In this document: positions 21,532-32,211 of the stretch, piece after piece
Numbering within the stretch: position 1 is the first letter of the stretch
Layout of the letters: each line of letters opens with the position of its first letter
Origin: Hordeum vulgare subsp. vulgare
Taxonomy: Eukaryota > Streptophyta > Magnoliopsida > Poales > Poaceae
Direction: 5' to 3'
DNA: 64,000 nucleotides
Assembly (NCBI RefSeq): GCF_904849725.1
Contig: NC_058524.1
Location: 492,592,263-492,656,262 of the forward strand
The notes under the pieces: generated by a model
Told to the model about the DNA's origin: nothing
What the model saw: only the letters and a program-made list of their open reading frames with translations
Databases searched by the model: none
Program-made: the position numbers and the translations under genes

Positions 21532-23897
21532 TCAGAAACTTTCCGCGACAATCCTTCTTCTGCTTCTTAATACCACCTCCTCAGTAATGAATGCCTCAGC
21601 CATCGATGCTTCAATTCTACGCTTATTTTTACATTTATCTCGAAGTGTCTTCTGCATCGTCTCAGTTGCATAGCACCAACGATCTTGCACGGGCCCACCC
21701 AATCTTGCCTCGGTCGGTAGATGTAAAATCAAATGCTGCATTGGATTAAAGAAGCCCGATGGAAAGATCTTCTCTAACTTGCACGACAACTCCGGTGCAA
21801 ACTCCTCCATGTCTTCTACCACGCCAGGCGACAATTCCTTCGCACGAAGAACACAGAAGAAATAGCTCAGCTCCGCCAGTACTAGCCATTCATCCTCAGG
21901 AATAAAAGCACGTAACATCACCGGCATTACCCGCTCTAGCCATATGTGCCAATCATGACTCTTGAGACCAAAGATTTTTATTTTTTCAAGACTCGCTCCC
22001 CTCTTTAGATTCGCTGCATACCCATCGGGGAACATCAAGTGCATTTTGACCCACAAGATAATTTCCCTCATAGCTGGCCTTCCAAGATTGAACCAGGCCT
22101 TTGGCTTCGACCACTTCTGCTTTCCTTTGCCTTCTCGCATGTTTTGTAACGGTCTATGACATAGTGTCTCTTGATCGACTCTAGCCTTAGTATTATCCTT
22201 TGTCTTCCATCTATGTCGAACAATGTACCAAAAATAGCCTCTCCGATATTCTTTTCAGTGTGCATCATGTCGATATTGTGTGGAAGAAGGAGGTCTTTGA
22301 AGTAAGGTAGATCCCAGAAGCACGGCTTGTGAGTCCAGGCGTGTTTTGAATTATACCCCTTGAAATACCCTGGACGCTCCGGATCAGGCTCGAGGGTGTT
22401 TAACTCATCCAGGATCTGTTGGCCTGTCAACGCAGGTGGTGCCAAGTTTTTGACAACTTTACCTTTGGTAAAGTTCTTCTTGTCTTTTCTGAACTGATGG
22501 TCAGGATCCAGGAACTGTCTATGCAACTCAAAGCAAGAATACTTCCGACCCTCCTGCAACCAATGAAACTGAAGAGCTGCCTTGCATTGGGGGCACGAGA
22601 ACCTTCCATGCACACACCATCCAGAGAATAGTGCATACGCCGGCAAGTCATGCATAGAGTACATGTACCACACATGCATTTTGAAGTTTTGTTTTCTAGC
22701 GGCATCGTATGTCTTGACCCCATTATCCCAAGCGTCTTCCAATTCATCCTTAAGAGGCTACAGGTACACATTCATATTCTTCCCCGGATAATTGGGCCCT
22801 GGAATTATCAACGTCAGAAATATGTTCTTTCTTTGCATAATCTGACCGGGGGGGAGATTGAGTGGAATGACAAATACAGGCCAACAACTATATTTGGTTG
22901 TCGTCATGCCGAAGGGATAAAAACCATCCGTGGCGATGCAGACTAGAGGATTCCTTGGATCTGCCGCTTTATCCTGATGCAATCCATCGAAATGTTTCCA
23001 CGCTTCCCCATCCGATGTGTGTACTACCATCTTATTCCCATCCGCATCTAGTTCGGTTCTTTTGCCCAATTTGTGCCATGTCATCTGTCCGGCTGTCTCT
23101 TCGACCATGAAAAAACGTTGAAGTCTTGGTACGATTGGCATATACCGAAGAACACTAACTGCGATTTTGGTCTGCCTCTTCTCACCCATACCGTTGTCTA
23201 CCACAAGATACCTGCAAGACTCGCAATTGGGACAATAGTCCAAGTGTGCATACTCCTTCCTAAATAAGACACATCCTTTCTCACATGCATCTATCTTCTC
23301 ATAGGGCATCTTAAGTACACGAAGTATTTTGTCCGACTGGTACAGGTTTGCAGGCATGACATGGCCTTTGGGTAGGAAGCGTCCAAATAGTGTCATCATC
23401 ACGTCGTAGCATTCTCTTCCCATGTTGAACTGAGCCTTCAGAGCCATTACTTGTGCAATGGCATCCAGCTGACAGAGCTCAGTGTGCTCATGGAGAGGAC
23501 GTTTTGAAGACTCCAACATTTCATAAAAGGCCTTTGCAGATTCCTCCATCTCATCTTCTGAATCCCAAGCATCATCAAAGTCTTGCACCATGTCTTCGAT
23601 CCCGGTACCATGCTCGTCCGTGCGACGACGGACCACCTCATCTCTTGTGTGTTGTATAGACTCACCATGAAATGTCCACAGCGTATAATTAGGCTTAAAC
23701 CCCCACCTCTGCAGGTGTTTAATCATTATAGCCTCTGTCGTATTTTTATAGTTGTCGCATCCAGGACAGGGGCAATAGTTTCTTTCCTGGCCATTTGCAA
23801 ATGCGGCTTTCACAAATTCCTTTGTTTTTACAAACCATTCTTTCGTCATCTCTTTCTGACTTGGGTGACCGGTATACATCCACGCACGATCACTCAT
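21532..23897 (-). pseudogene. CACTA TNP2-type transposase, one stop and one frameshift
   Basis: Start at 23897 (MSDRAWMYTG), the usual opening of the transposase-associated domain with CPCPGCDN (zinc-binding-like, residues 40-50). Transposase_21 follows: MVQDFDDAWDSEDEMEES, CPNCESCRY, then IATDGFYPFGMTTTKYSCWPVFVIPLNLPP. Next comes NIDMMHTEKNIGEAIFGTLF, and a DUF4218 part (KLEKIFPSGFFNPMQHLILH) at the C-terminal end. Defects by sight: TAG at 22758-22760 in frame within NVYL*PLKDEL, and a frameshift near 22140-22100 between the central and DUF4218 parts. It would catalyse CACTA cut-and-paste transposition if intact. Neighbouring gene 20180-21474 lies directly downstream on the same strand. Confidence 0.85.
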
Positions 23898-24034
23898 CTA
23901 GCCTAGCTACTAAAGACAGACGAAATATATTTATATATAATTTAGCATTTATATTCATCGGTTAATCAGGTTCGCCATTTTTATTACATCCAGGCAACCT
24001 ACACACTAATAGGTAAAGATAGGTCCTAATCCCA

Positions 24035-24250
24035 CCCGAGTATGTGTAGATTGGGTTCATTTTCCCATGCTCTGCTCCGGATCCAACGCAAAATTTTGGC
24101 AGCACCTCCCCGCTGTTCTCCTGATACACGTCTCCGCAATAAACAAAGAGGATGTGCATCCGGAGAACAACATGGAGGCACTGACGAAATTCCGCATCGG
24201 ATCCAGAGCACATCATACGGGAAAACGAACCCAATCTACACATACTCGGG
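24035..24250. repeat. long imperfect inverted repeat (hairpin) upstream of the transposase
   Basis: The left arm from CCCGAGTATGTGTAGATTGG (24035) and the right arm ending CCAATCTACACATACTCGGG (24250) are near inverse complements for roughly 90-100 bp, with a loop of about 20 bases near 24135-24155. It lies 140-350 bp upstream of the TNP2 start, so it would be in the 5' leader or promoter. No target duplication is seen. Confidence 0.75.
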
Positions 24251-24313
24251 CTGTCCATGGATAATGTTGGAGAATTCGAAAGGATGGCGGTTATAAATAT
24301 GCAAAGACATGCA

Positions 24314-24321
24314 TATTTATA
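24314..24321 (-). promoter_or_regulatory. TATA box candidate for the CACTA transposase
   Basis: Minus-strand TATAAATA, about 420 bp upstream of the TNP2 start. It sits in a perfect small palindrome (TATAAATATGC ... GCATATTTATA, about 24292-24322), next to another hairpin (GTCTCCC ... GGGAGAC, about 24325-24347). Confidence 0.4.
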
Positions 24322-24689
24322 GATGTCTCCCTTTCGAACGGGAGACGCATACTGGTCACGCATACTGATAAATTAATTTAATTACCTAAATCTAGAAAGT
24401 TTCATCCGGAAACCGAGCCACAGTAAATGAAGGGGCAAGGAGGAGATGAAATTTGTACTGACCCACGAATGCAGGGGCGGAGCTCGTACAACGCACGGGG
24501 AGGTCCTCGCACAACAGACCTCACAGCGACGAGAGAGCTATCACATGTAAATCCACCCGATCAACACAAATATTCTAATTATGTCATTTTAGAGGAAAAC
24601 AAGTTAAGAATATAATATTCATGAGGTAACCAAGGTTTTTATACCATTTTGTAGCTAAATGGGCTAATTATCTCATTGTTGGGGAAAAT

Positions 24690-25380
24690 AAGGTAAGGAG
24701 AATAAGATAGAGGAGAAGAAAGAGGAGGAGGAGGAGAAGAAGAAGAAATCAAGAAGAAGGAGAAGGAGGAGGAGGAGAAGAAGGAGGAGAAGAAGGAGAA
24801 GGAGGATAAGGTATTCTTCTTCTATTCTTCTCTTCTTCTTATCTTCTTCTTTTCTTCTTCTCCTTGTTATTTTTGTCTTCTCCTCCTCCTCCTCTTTTTC
24901 TTCTTTTTCTTCTTCTCCTCCTCCTCTTCTCCTCCTCCTCTTCTTCTTCTTCCTATTCTTTCTATTAAGCTAACTAACTAACTAACCTAACTAACCAAGC
25001 TAACTAAACCTATCACTAAACCAAGATAGCACTAAACAGCAAAAAATAACAAAAACAGAATCTACCACTAAGTAACTAAAAAAGAATCTAGCTAACTAAC
25101 CAAGCTAACTAACTTCTCCTTCTTAATTTTTTCTTATTCTCTTCTTATCTTGTTCTTTACTTCTTCTTTACTTCTTCTCCTTCTTATTTTTTTCTTCTCT
25201 TCTTCTTCTTCTTCTTCTTCTTCTTCTTCTTCTTCTTCTTCTTCTTCTTCTTCTTCTCCTTCTTCTTTTTCTTCTCCTCCTACTCCTCCTCCTACTCCTC
25301 TTCTTCTTCTCCTCTTCTCGTCCTCCTCCTCCTCCTCTTCTCCTCTTCTCCTCCTCCACCTAACTAACCAAGCTAACTAA
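24690..25380. repeat. GA/TC-rich low-complexity region of the CACTA element
   Basis: A purine tract (24700-24810), TC tracts (24810-24960), then a (TTC)n microsatellite at about 25196-25260 and further TCC/TTC tracts to 25360. It carries single copies of the array motifs (AAGTTAAGAATATAATATTCATGAGGTAACC near 24600). Poly-serine and poly-arginine frames here are not genes. Confidence 0.8.
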
Positions 25381-25640
25381 CTAACCTAACTTATTTAACA
25401 AGCTACCACTAATTAACAAAACAAAATCTACTACTAAACTACCTACTAAATCTACCACCTAACTAAATCTACCAACTAACTAAATCTACCACTAAAACTA
25501 CTAAAACTACTAACAAGAAAAACTACTAAAACTACTAACAAGAACAACTACTAAAACTACTAACAAGAACAACTACTAAAACTACTACCACCAAAACTAC
25601 TAACAAGAACAACTACTACAACAACAATAAAAAATCATGC
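25380..25640. repeat. ACTAAC/CTACTAAAA low-complexity tract
   Basis: Simple repeats of AACTACTAAAACTACTAACAAGAA. No gene seen. Confidence 0.7.
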
Positions 25641-25659
25641 CGGTAGTTATAATCTAATT

Positions 25660-25975
25660 CCAAAAAATAATGCGGGTGCGGGGGGGGGGTGTGGGGGCTC
25701 ACCGGGAGGGGCGGCTGTGGCGGGGCCGGGGGTGTTGGCGGTGGCGGGGCGGCGCCGGGGGCGCCAGGGGCGGCGGCACGACGGTGGTGGGGCAGCGGCA
25801 ACGGGGGCGAGGTGGGGCAGCGACGCAACGGTGGTGGTGGCGCGACGATGGCAGCGGGGGCGACAGGGACGGCGGCGCGACGGGGGCGGCGACGCGATGG
25901 TGGCGGCGGCGCGACGGTGGTGGCGGCGGCCGGTGGGCGTCGAGGATTGGGAGAGAGAGGGGCGGGTGAGCCGTT
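25660..25975. other. GC-rich GGC/GACGG block near the right end of the CACTA element
   Basis: A strongly G-rich stretch with GGCGGCG, GCGACGGTGG and a run of ten G at about 25681-25690. It is open in several frames on both strands, with glycine/arginine-only products, so no coding call is made. It could be a CpG-rich promoter or first-exon region for the minus-strand genes. Confidence 0.5.
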
Positions 25976-26029
25976 ACACAGTGTGGGTGAGAGAGAGAGG
26001 TGGTGGGGTGGGGGGAAAGAGACGTTAAC

Positions 26030-26373
26030 GGGGTTAGCTCTTTACCGTCTGTCGGCGGACGGCAAAGAGTCTAGACTCTTTGCCGTCTGCCTCCGGACTC
26101 TTTGTCGTCCGCTAGCCGACGACAAAGAAGGGACTCCAGTTTGACCTAACCACCCCGCGGTCAGGTGGGCCTATGTACATGTTTGCCGTCTGCTGTGAGA
26201 CTCTGCCGTCTGCTAGCTGACGACAAAGATGTGACTGATGGCAAAAACACTCTATGCCATCAGCCAGTGCTTTGACGTCTGCTTTGTGGAAGCTGACGAC
26301 AAAGACACTCTTTGCCATCAGCTAGCAGACGGCAAAGATTAGGCAGATGGCAAAAAACTGGTTTCCAGTAGTG
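26030..26373 (-). repeat. right subterminal repeats and terminus of the CACTA element
   Basis: GACGGCAAAGAG and CTTTGCCGTCTGC words recur in both orientations (for example 26058-26092 palindromic around TCTAGA), up to the terminus TTTCCAGTAGTG at 26373. Confidence 0.8.
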
Positions 26374-27204
26374 AAATGGCGAAAAGGGGAAACGACATGG
26401 AAAAGTATCTGAAAGACTTCCTCACCAAAATGCTCGGGACGCTTACTCGTATGCTTCTTTCGCCGAGTGAATTTCTTCGAACTTTACCGAATGAATTGTG
26501 ACTGACTTTTTGTCTTTCCTTCGCACAAAATTCTGCCTAAACTTTGATAAGGAGACTGAGGAGGTGGAGCCGTATCTGGACCCCACTAAGTCACCCGTTT
26601 CATATGCCGTGGCCGTAGATATGTTCCACCTCAACGCTCGTCTCTTGAAGGTCCAGGGGTACGTTGCCCGACTGCGAGCTGCATTGGGGAAGATTGACAA
26701 GGAGCTGTGGCCTAAAGATACTTTCCGGACTGATCTGGAGTCCATGATGAGCCGCTTGGACCAGATTCCCGACAGGGTGCAGACATGGAAGAAGTCTTCT
26801 GCGCGATGCAATGCCGACGTCAACCTTTCACTCGTCTGGGTCCATTGCAAAGAAGCGAGGGAAGATAAGTTGAAGGCCCTCCAGGTGGCTAATACGAAGA
26901 AGCTCCAGTTTGAAGACTTCATGGAGACCTTCATCGACGCGGCGACTCGCATTGCGGATGGGATGGACCTTGAGACCTTCGTTGAGCCTGCAAGTCCTGG
27001 TGAGCCTTGAGAAGGAACTTTGATTACTGCCAAACTTTAAGTTGCCATGCCGAGTGTTACTGTATCCATTAGAACTTCATTCGGGTGTTGAACCCGAGTA
27101 CTTTTCGTCTGCATGGACGAGTTTAATCCATGCTGGATTTTTTTGAATTTATCGACATTTGGCGGAGTTTGTTTGGTTTTTGAACGTTCTCAAATTCGGA
27201 GAAT

Positions 27205-28345
27205 ATAACTTAGGCAATGACTGACTCGCTGCTAAGTATCCGAGTGAATAGGTTGCTATTCATTCAGAAGGGTTTTTGTAACTTTGGCGATTGACTCGCG
27301 GCTAAGCCCCGAGTGAGAGGATTGCTCTTCACTCGGAGTAGTTTCTATACTTAGGCGAAGACTGGTTCCTGGCTAAGCACCCGAGTGAATAGGTTGCTAT
27401 TCACTCGGAAGGTTTTTAACTTAGGTGAACACATGTTCCCAGCTAAGCCCCGAGTGAGAGGATTGCTCTTCACTCGGAGTAGTTTCTATACTTAGGCGAA
27501 GACTGATTAGCATCTAAGCATGTGAGTAAATAGGTTTCTATTCACTCGAAAGGGTTTTTAATTTAGGCGAAAACATGTACGAAGCTAATCCCCCGAGTGA
27601 GAGGATTGCTCTTCACTCGAAGTAGTTTCTATACTTAGGCGAAGACTGATTCGCAGCTAAGCGTCCGAGTGAATTGGTTGCTATTCACTTGGAAGGGTTT
27701 TTTAACTTAGGCGAAAACATGTTCGCAGCTAAGCCCCGGAGTGAGAGGATTGCTCTTCACTCGGAGTAGTTTCTATACTTAGGCGAAGACTGATTCATAA
27801 CTAAGCGTCCGAGTGAATATGTTGCTATTCACTCGAAAGGGTTTTTAACTTAGGCAGAAACATGTTCGCAGCTAATCCCCCGAGTGAGAGGATTTCTATT
27901 CACTCGGAGTAGTTTCTATACTTAGGCGAAGACTGATTCACAGCTAAGTGTCCGAGTAATAGGTTTGTATTCACTCGGAAGGGTTTTTAACTTAGGCGAA
28001 AACATGTTCGCAGCTAAGCCCCCGAGTGATAGGATTTCTCTTCACTCAGAGTATATTCTATACTTAGGCAAAAATTGGTTCACAACTAAACATCCGAGTG
28101 AATAGGTTGCTATTCAGTAGGAAGGGTTTTTAACTTAGGTGAAAACAGGATTGCAGCTAAGCCCCCGAGTGAGAGGATTGGTCTTCACTCGGAGTATATT
28201 CTATACTTAGGCAAAAACTAGTTCGCAGCTAAGCATCCGAGTGAATAGGTTGCTATTCACTCAGAAGGGTTTTTAACTTAGGCGAAAACAGGTTCGTAGC
28301 TAAGCCCCGAGTGAGAGGATTGCTCTTCACTTGGAGTATATTTTG
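27205..28345. repeat. 142-bp tandem array, 8 units (3' region of the Tat-like element)
   Basis: The word GAGAGGATT (or a variant) recurs at 27315, 27456, 27599, 27744, 27886, 28028, 28171 and 28313, spacing 141-145. Each unit is a dimer of two related halves of about 70 bp (CTTAGGCGAAGACTG... and CTTAGGCGAAAACA...). It lies between integrase and the antisense gene; similar tandem arrays are known in the 3' region of Tat/Retand-type elements. Confidence 0.9.
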
Positions 28346-28449
28346 GGTGTGAAGCTGCTCCATTGGAATCGACACAAATTTTAGAAATTATGACTTTGAC
28401 AAGCAACATTGTTCAGTAAACTCTCTTATTACATCAATCCAACTGGTTG

Positions 28450-29690
28450 TCAAGCATAAAAACGTGGGAGTAGATCCGCATTCCAAGCACGATGCTCGTC
28501 GGCCCTCTTATTGAGGTTGTAAAGATGGTAAGCTCCATTATTCAGTACCTTGGTGACGATGAATGGTCCTTCCCACTTAGGGGCTAGCTTGTGAGGTCTC
28601 TGTTGATCCACTCGGAGCACCAGATCGCCTTCGTGTAATGCCCGACTCCTGACATGTCTTGCATGGAAGCGACGAAGATACTGTTGATATACAGTCGACC
28701 GAATTAAGGCTAGTTCACGCTCTTCTTCGAACAGATCCACTCCGTCCTGACGTTCCTGTTCAGCTTCAGCCTGTGAATATAAATCCACATGGGGAGAATT
28801 ATGAAGGAGATCACTCGGCAAGACAACTTCAGCTCCATACACCAAGAAGAAGGGTGTGCGTCCAATTGATCGGTTAGTGGTTGTTCTCAAGACCCACAAA
28901 ACAGATGGCAGTTCAGTTACCCAGGCTCCAACTGCATGTTCCAAATCCCGCATGAGTCACGGTTTTAGCCCTTGAAGGATAAGGCCATTTGCCCGCTCAC
29001 CTTGTCCATTGGTTTGGGGGTGTGCGACTGACGCATAATCCACCCGAGTGCCTGAACTCCTCTGAATCGAAGTTAGAGCCATTATTTGTTATGATGCTAT
29101 GAGGAACTCCATACTGAAATGTTAGATCTCTCATGAACTTGATGGCGGTGCACGAGTCCTAATTCTTTCTCGGCTTGGCTTCAATCCATTTAGTAAACTT
29201 GTCGACTACAACAAGCAAGTGTGTGAATCCACTCTGACATGTTCGGAAGGGGCCGAGCATATCCAAACCCCAAACAGCAAATGACCAGACGAGTGGGATG
29301 GTCTTCTAGGCAGACGCAGGCTTGTGAGACAAGTTAGAATAGAATTGGCAACCTTCACAGTGATCAATGATATCTTTTGCCATCTCATTAGCACGCGACC
29401 AAAAGAAACTGACTCAATATGCTTTGGCAGCAATGGTCCGGGAGGACGCATGGTAACCACAGGTCCCCGAGTGGATTTCTTCCAGGATCAGTCGCCCTCC
29501 CTCAAGGGAGATGCACCGTTGGGCTATGTGAGTAACACTTTCTCTGCAAAGCTGATCGCCCATCACAGTAAAAGCCTTCGATCTGCGGGCAATTTGCTTA
29601 GCTTCAGCTTTGTATTCAGGGAGTTCTCTTCTCAGGATGTATGCAATGTATGGTACTGTCCACTCAGGCGTGATCACCAGAATTTACATA
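28450..29690 (-). pseudogene. integrase of the Tat-like element
   Basis: Minus strand. The N-terminal zinc-binding part is at 29677-29414 (HSGTCGYH then CEGCQF-like, around 29340-29500). The core follows (DKFTKWIEAKP near 29170-29210), then ITNNGSNFDSEEF near 29060-29100, where the usual catalytic Asp of TDNG is Asn. The C-terminal part (28953-28450) has LRTTTNRSIGRTPFFLVYGAEVVLP and WEGPFIVTKVL, ending RFYA. Stops and frameshifts break it between 28953 and 29414. It would insert the cDNA into the genome; this copy should be inactive. Confidence 0.8.
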
Positions 29691-29771
29691 ACTTAATCAA
29701 CGACTGCTGGAACGTCAATCTCAGTCGGATTGGGGGTGCTTATCAGTTGTGGGGGCTCTTCAGTGAAAGGA

Positions 29772-30810
29772 TCATCGATCTTGCACCGAAGGAGTATGTA
29801 AATGTTCCAGGATCACATTGCTGGGGACAGGTTTTTGAGTTGATCCAATCTTGGCCAGTTCATCAGGTGCTTGGTTTTTCAATCGGGGAACATGGTGGAG
29901 TTCCAGATCTTCAAACTTCTTCTCAAGTTTCCTTACTGCATTGCAATATCCAGTCATGGCGGGGTTCCTAATGTCCCATTCCTTCATCACTTGATTGACC
30001 ACCAAATCTGAGTCGCCGTACACCATCAAGCATCATACGCCAAGTGAGATGGCCATACGCGACCCCTAAAGGAGGGCTTCATATTCAGCCTCGTTGTTGG
30101 AGGAATCAAAATGAATCTGGAAAATATAGCTGAGCTTGTCGCCTTTTGGGGACACCAATACCACACCAGCACCGGGCCCATTTAACATTTTGGAGCCATC
30201 AAAGAATATAGTCCAGTGTGCCGAGTGAATTTGAGCTGGCTCTTGTTGTTCCACCCACTCGGCCATGACATCAGCAAGGGCCTGATACTTGATAGCTTTC
30301 GTTGCCTCGAATTTGACGTCAAAGTATAACAGCTCAATGGCCCATTTAGCCACATGACCCGATGCGTCACGATTGTTAAGAATCTCTGATAGTGGAGCAT
30401 CGCTGACGACTGATATAGAATGATCTTGAAAGTAATGCGCCACCTTCTTCGCTGATAAATATATTCCATAAAGGAGCTTCTGGTAATGAGGATACCTTTG
30501 CTTCGAAGGGGTCAATAATTCCGAAATGTAATAGACTGGGCGCTGGACCTAATAAGCTTTGCCTTCTTCTTCTCGCTCGACGGTCAGAACCGTGCTGACA
30601 ACTTGATTGGTAGTTGCGATGTATAAGAGCAGGGATTCTTTGCCGTGTGGAGCAGCAAGCACCGGCTAGGTGGAAAGCAGGGCTTTTAGGTAGACAAACA
30701 CTGCTTCTGCCTCGTCATTCCACTCAAACACATCAGATTTTTTCATGAGTCGGTATAAAGGCAATGTCTTCTCACCGAGGCGAGAGATGAGCCGACTCAA
30801 CGTCGCCAGA
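29772..30810 (-). pseudogene. RNase H and RT connection domain of the Tat-like element
   Basis: Minus strand. 30515-30066 reads YYIS-like QRYPHYQKLLYGIYLSAKK, SDAPLSEILNN, then the RNase H opening FFDGSKMLNGPGAGVVL and NNEAEYEALL. After a stop, 30029-29772 gives VYGDSDLVVNQV and APDELAKIGS. The four acidic RNase H positions (D, E, D, D) are all visible, but in separate open pieces. Upstream (30800-30540) RT-connection sequence is present with stops. Confidence 0.75.
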
Positions 30811-30811
30811 C

Positions 30812-32211
30812 TGTAAGTGCATCTAGTACCCTTAGTGATTTTGGTGGTTTGAGAACTTATAGGTTAAGAGACTAATGTGTTTGTAAGTGTACACATGCTC
30901 TATAAGTCGCCGAGGAGTTTGAGTTATACGATGAATATTGACCCCTAAAAATGTATGTCTTCGGCTGAAGACTTTGGTCTTACCTTGAAAACTTTAGTCG
31001 GAAAGAAATTGCGATGAAATTGATATTCCTCATGAAGATATTGAAGATGAGGAATTCGGTGTATCCTGAAGAAAAACAGACTGATGACTTTGACGCGTGA
31101 AGACTTACTCTTTCCGTTCCATTTTCTTTACTCTTGAGTCATAGGAACACCGTACTTTTAAAGGGGGTCGAAGTAATTCTACGGAATGAATTTCCTCATG
31201 ATGCTTAACCCAAGCCTAAACCTACCAAAGCCTCAAGTGAGAAATATGAGAGACATGAGGACTTTCACAGTTGAAAGTTCCGACCATTGCCGCGACACGT
31301 GCCACCTCACTGATCTTATCCACCCAACGGTCACATTATTGAAGGGCATTTATGTTAAATCATGTCGGGATGCTCCCACTCTATAAATAGGTGCCCCCAC
31401 AACCACTAGTTGGTTGGCTGCTCCGAGAGAAACTCACACTTGTCATTTAGAGCAACCCAAATTCCTGAGAGTCTTCGAGAGAGAATCATCAAGTGAGGAA
31501 ATACCCCAAACACCAAACCCCAAACCAAAAACTAAGTGATTGAGCATCACTTAAGAATTTGTTCATGTGTGGAACTGAAGCCTTTTACCTTTGAGGATTG
31601 TGCATCCTCCAGACGGTTAGGCGTCATGGTCTAGAGCATCCAGCAGTCAATTGTGGATCGCCAGGTGACCGAGTTTGTGAGGGTTTGGAAGTCTGCCCTG
31701 AAGACTTACCACGAATGTCGAGCGAGGACTGTGTGTCCTTAGCTCAAGGAGAATACGGTAGGGACTGTGTGTCCCGGGACTGTGTCTCCTTTGGTTTCAA
31801 TAGCAAGCCGCTCCAAACCAGACGTACAACTATAACAACAGTTGGAACTGGGTCATCAACAACTGTCTTCATCGTGATACGGGTTCTATTCCTTCAACTC
31901 TTTCATTTCCTCAAAATTGTATGTTGAAGACATTCATCTGTGCTATTTGAAGAATTTTTCTGAAGACTCTCTCTGAATATCCTCAACCTAAAATTCTTCA
32001 CTCGAGTTAATCTTCACCTGCGTTCTTTGTACCTACGTACTGTGCAAACCGATTCTCATAATCTTCACCAAGTAATTTGCTGTAGTAGTCTTTGCACTTC
32101 TGATCCTGCACTATTTTCGTTGCACTTAATTCATCATTGAGGAATTTCCTCAGCGATGAAATTCTAAAAATCGCCTATTCACCCCCCTCTAGTCGATATA
32201 ACACACTTTCA
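30812..32211 (+). mobile_element. solo LTR, 1,400 bp, inserted in RT
   Basis: It starts TGTAAGTGCATCTAG and ends CACCCCCCTCTAGTCGATATAACACACTTTCA, followed by target site CACAC (32212-32216); the left copy is CAGAC (30807-30811), one mismatch. A TATA box TATAAATA is at 31382-31389. No primer site or coding interior exists. Removing it with one target copy restores the RT reading from KLIGCV to ATLSRLISRLGEK, which confirms both borders. Family not assigned. Confidence 0.85.
31382..31389 (+). promoter_or_regulatory. TATA box of the solo LTR
   Basis: TATAAATA in CCCACTCTATAAATAGGTGCC, mid-LTR, on the plus strand, opposite to the host pol. Confidence 0.55.

Larger units (their letters stand above)
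16650..26373 (-). mobile_element. CACTA (En/Spm) DNA transposon, 9,724 bp
   Basis: The left end reads CACTACAGGAATTAGC and the complement of the right end CACTACTGGAAACCAG. A perfect 3-bp target duplication AAA flanks it (16647-16649 and 26374-26376), as expected for CACTA elements. Subterminal repeats with the word GACGGCAAAGA occur at both ends in both orientations. It encodes a TNP2-type transposase and a Transposase_24-type protein on the minus strand. Removing it rejoins the coiled-coil exon of the Tat antisense gene in frame. Confidence 0.92.
13740..27010 (+). pseudogene. spliced antisense gene of the Tat-like element ('putative gypsy type transposon' family), split by CACTA
   Basis: Encoded opposite to gag-pol, between pol and the 3' LTR. 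The N-terminal exon (13740-14713) shows the block FSLPPHPFVRGFLHYFGAQL, typical of the Transposase_28/'putative gypsy type transposon' family; exon ends carry splice-like sites (TTG|GTGCG at 14713, TTGCAG| at 14802, ACG|TGAGT near 15161, AG| at 15239, AAG|GTACG at 15325, CTCAG| at 15468, ATT|GTAAGT at 15792). The later exon (16401 onward) is a charged coiled coil. The C-terminal part resumes after the CACTA at 26377 and ends at 27010 (ARIADGMDLETFVEP-like end is clear). Defects: frameshift at about 13814-13860, TAG 14303-14305, TGA 14971-14973, and the 9.7-kb insertion. Function unknown. Confidence 0.75.

Noticed and set aside
24042..24363. Small ORFs on both strands with similar peptides
   Set aside because: Mirror translations of the two hairpin arms.
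25150..25380. Poly-serine and poly-arginine ORFs
   Set aside because: Microsatellite translation.
25670..26144. Glycine/arginine-rich ORFs as a possible RNA-binding protein
   Set aside because: Open in several frames due to GGC/GCG repeats; no RNA-binding motif.
27205..28345. Possible CRISPR-like repeat array
   Set aside because: Contiguous 142-bp tandem units without unique spacers, in a plant retrotransposon.
29324..29971. 215-codon plus-strand ORF
   Set aside because: Antisense shadow of the integrase/RNase H region of the Tat-like element; no domain.
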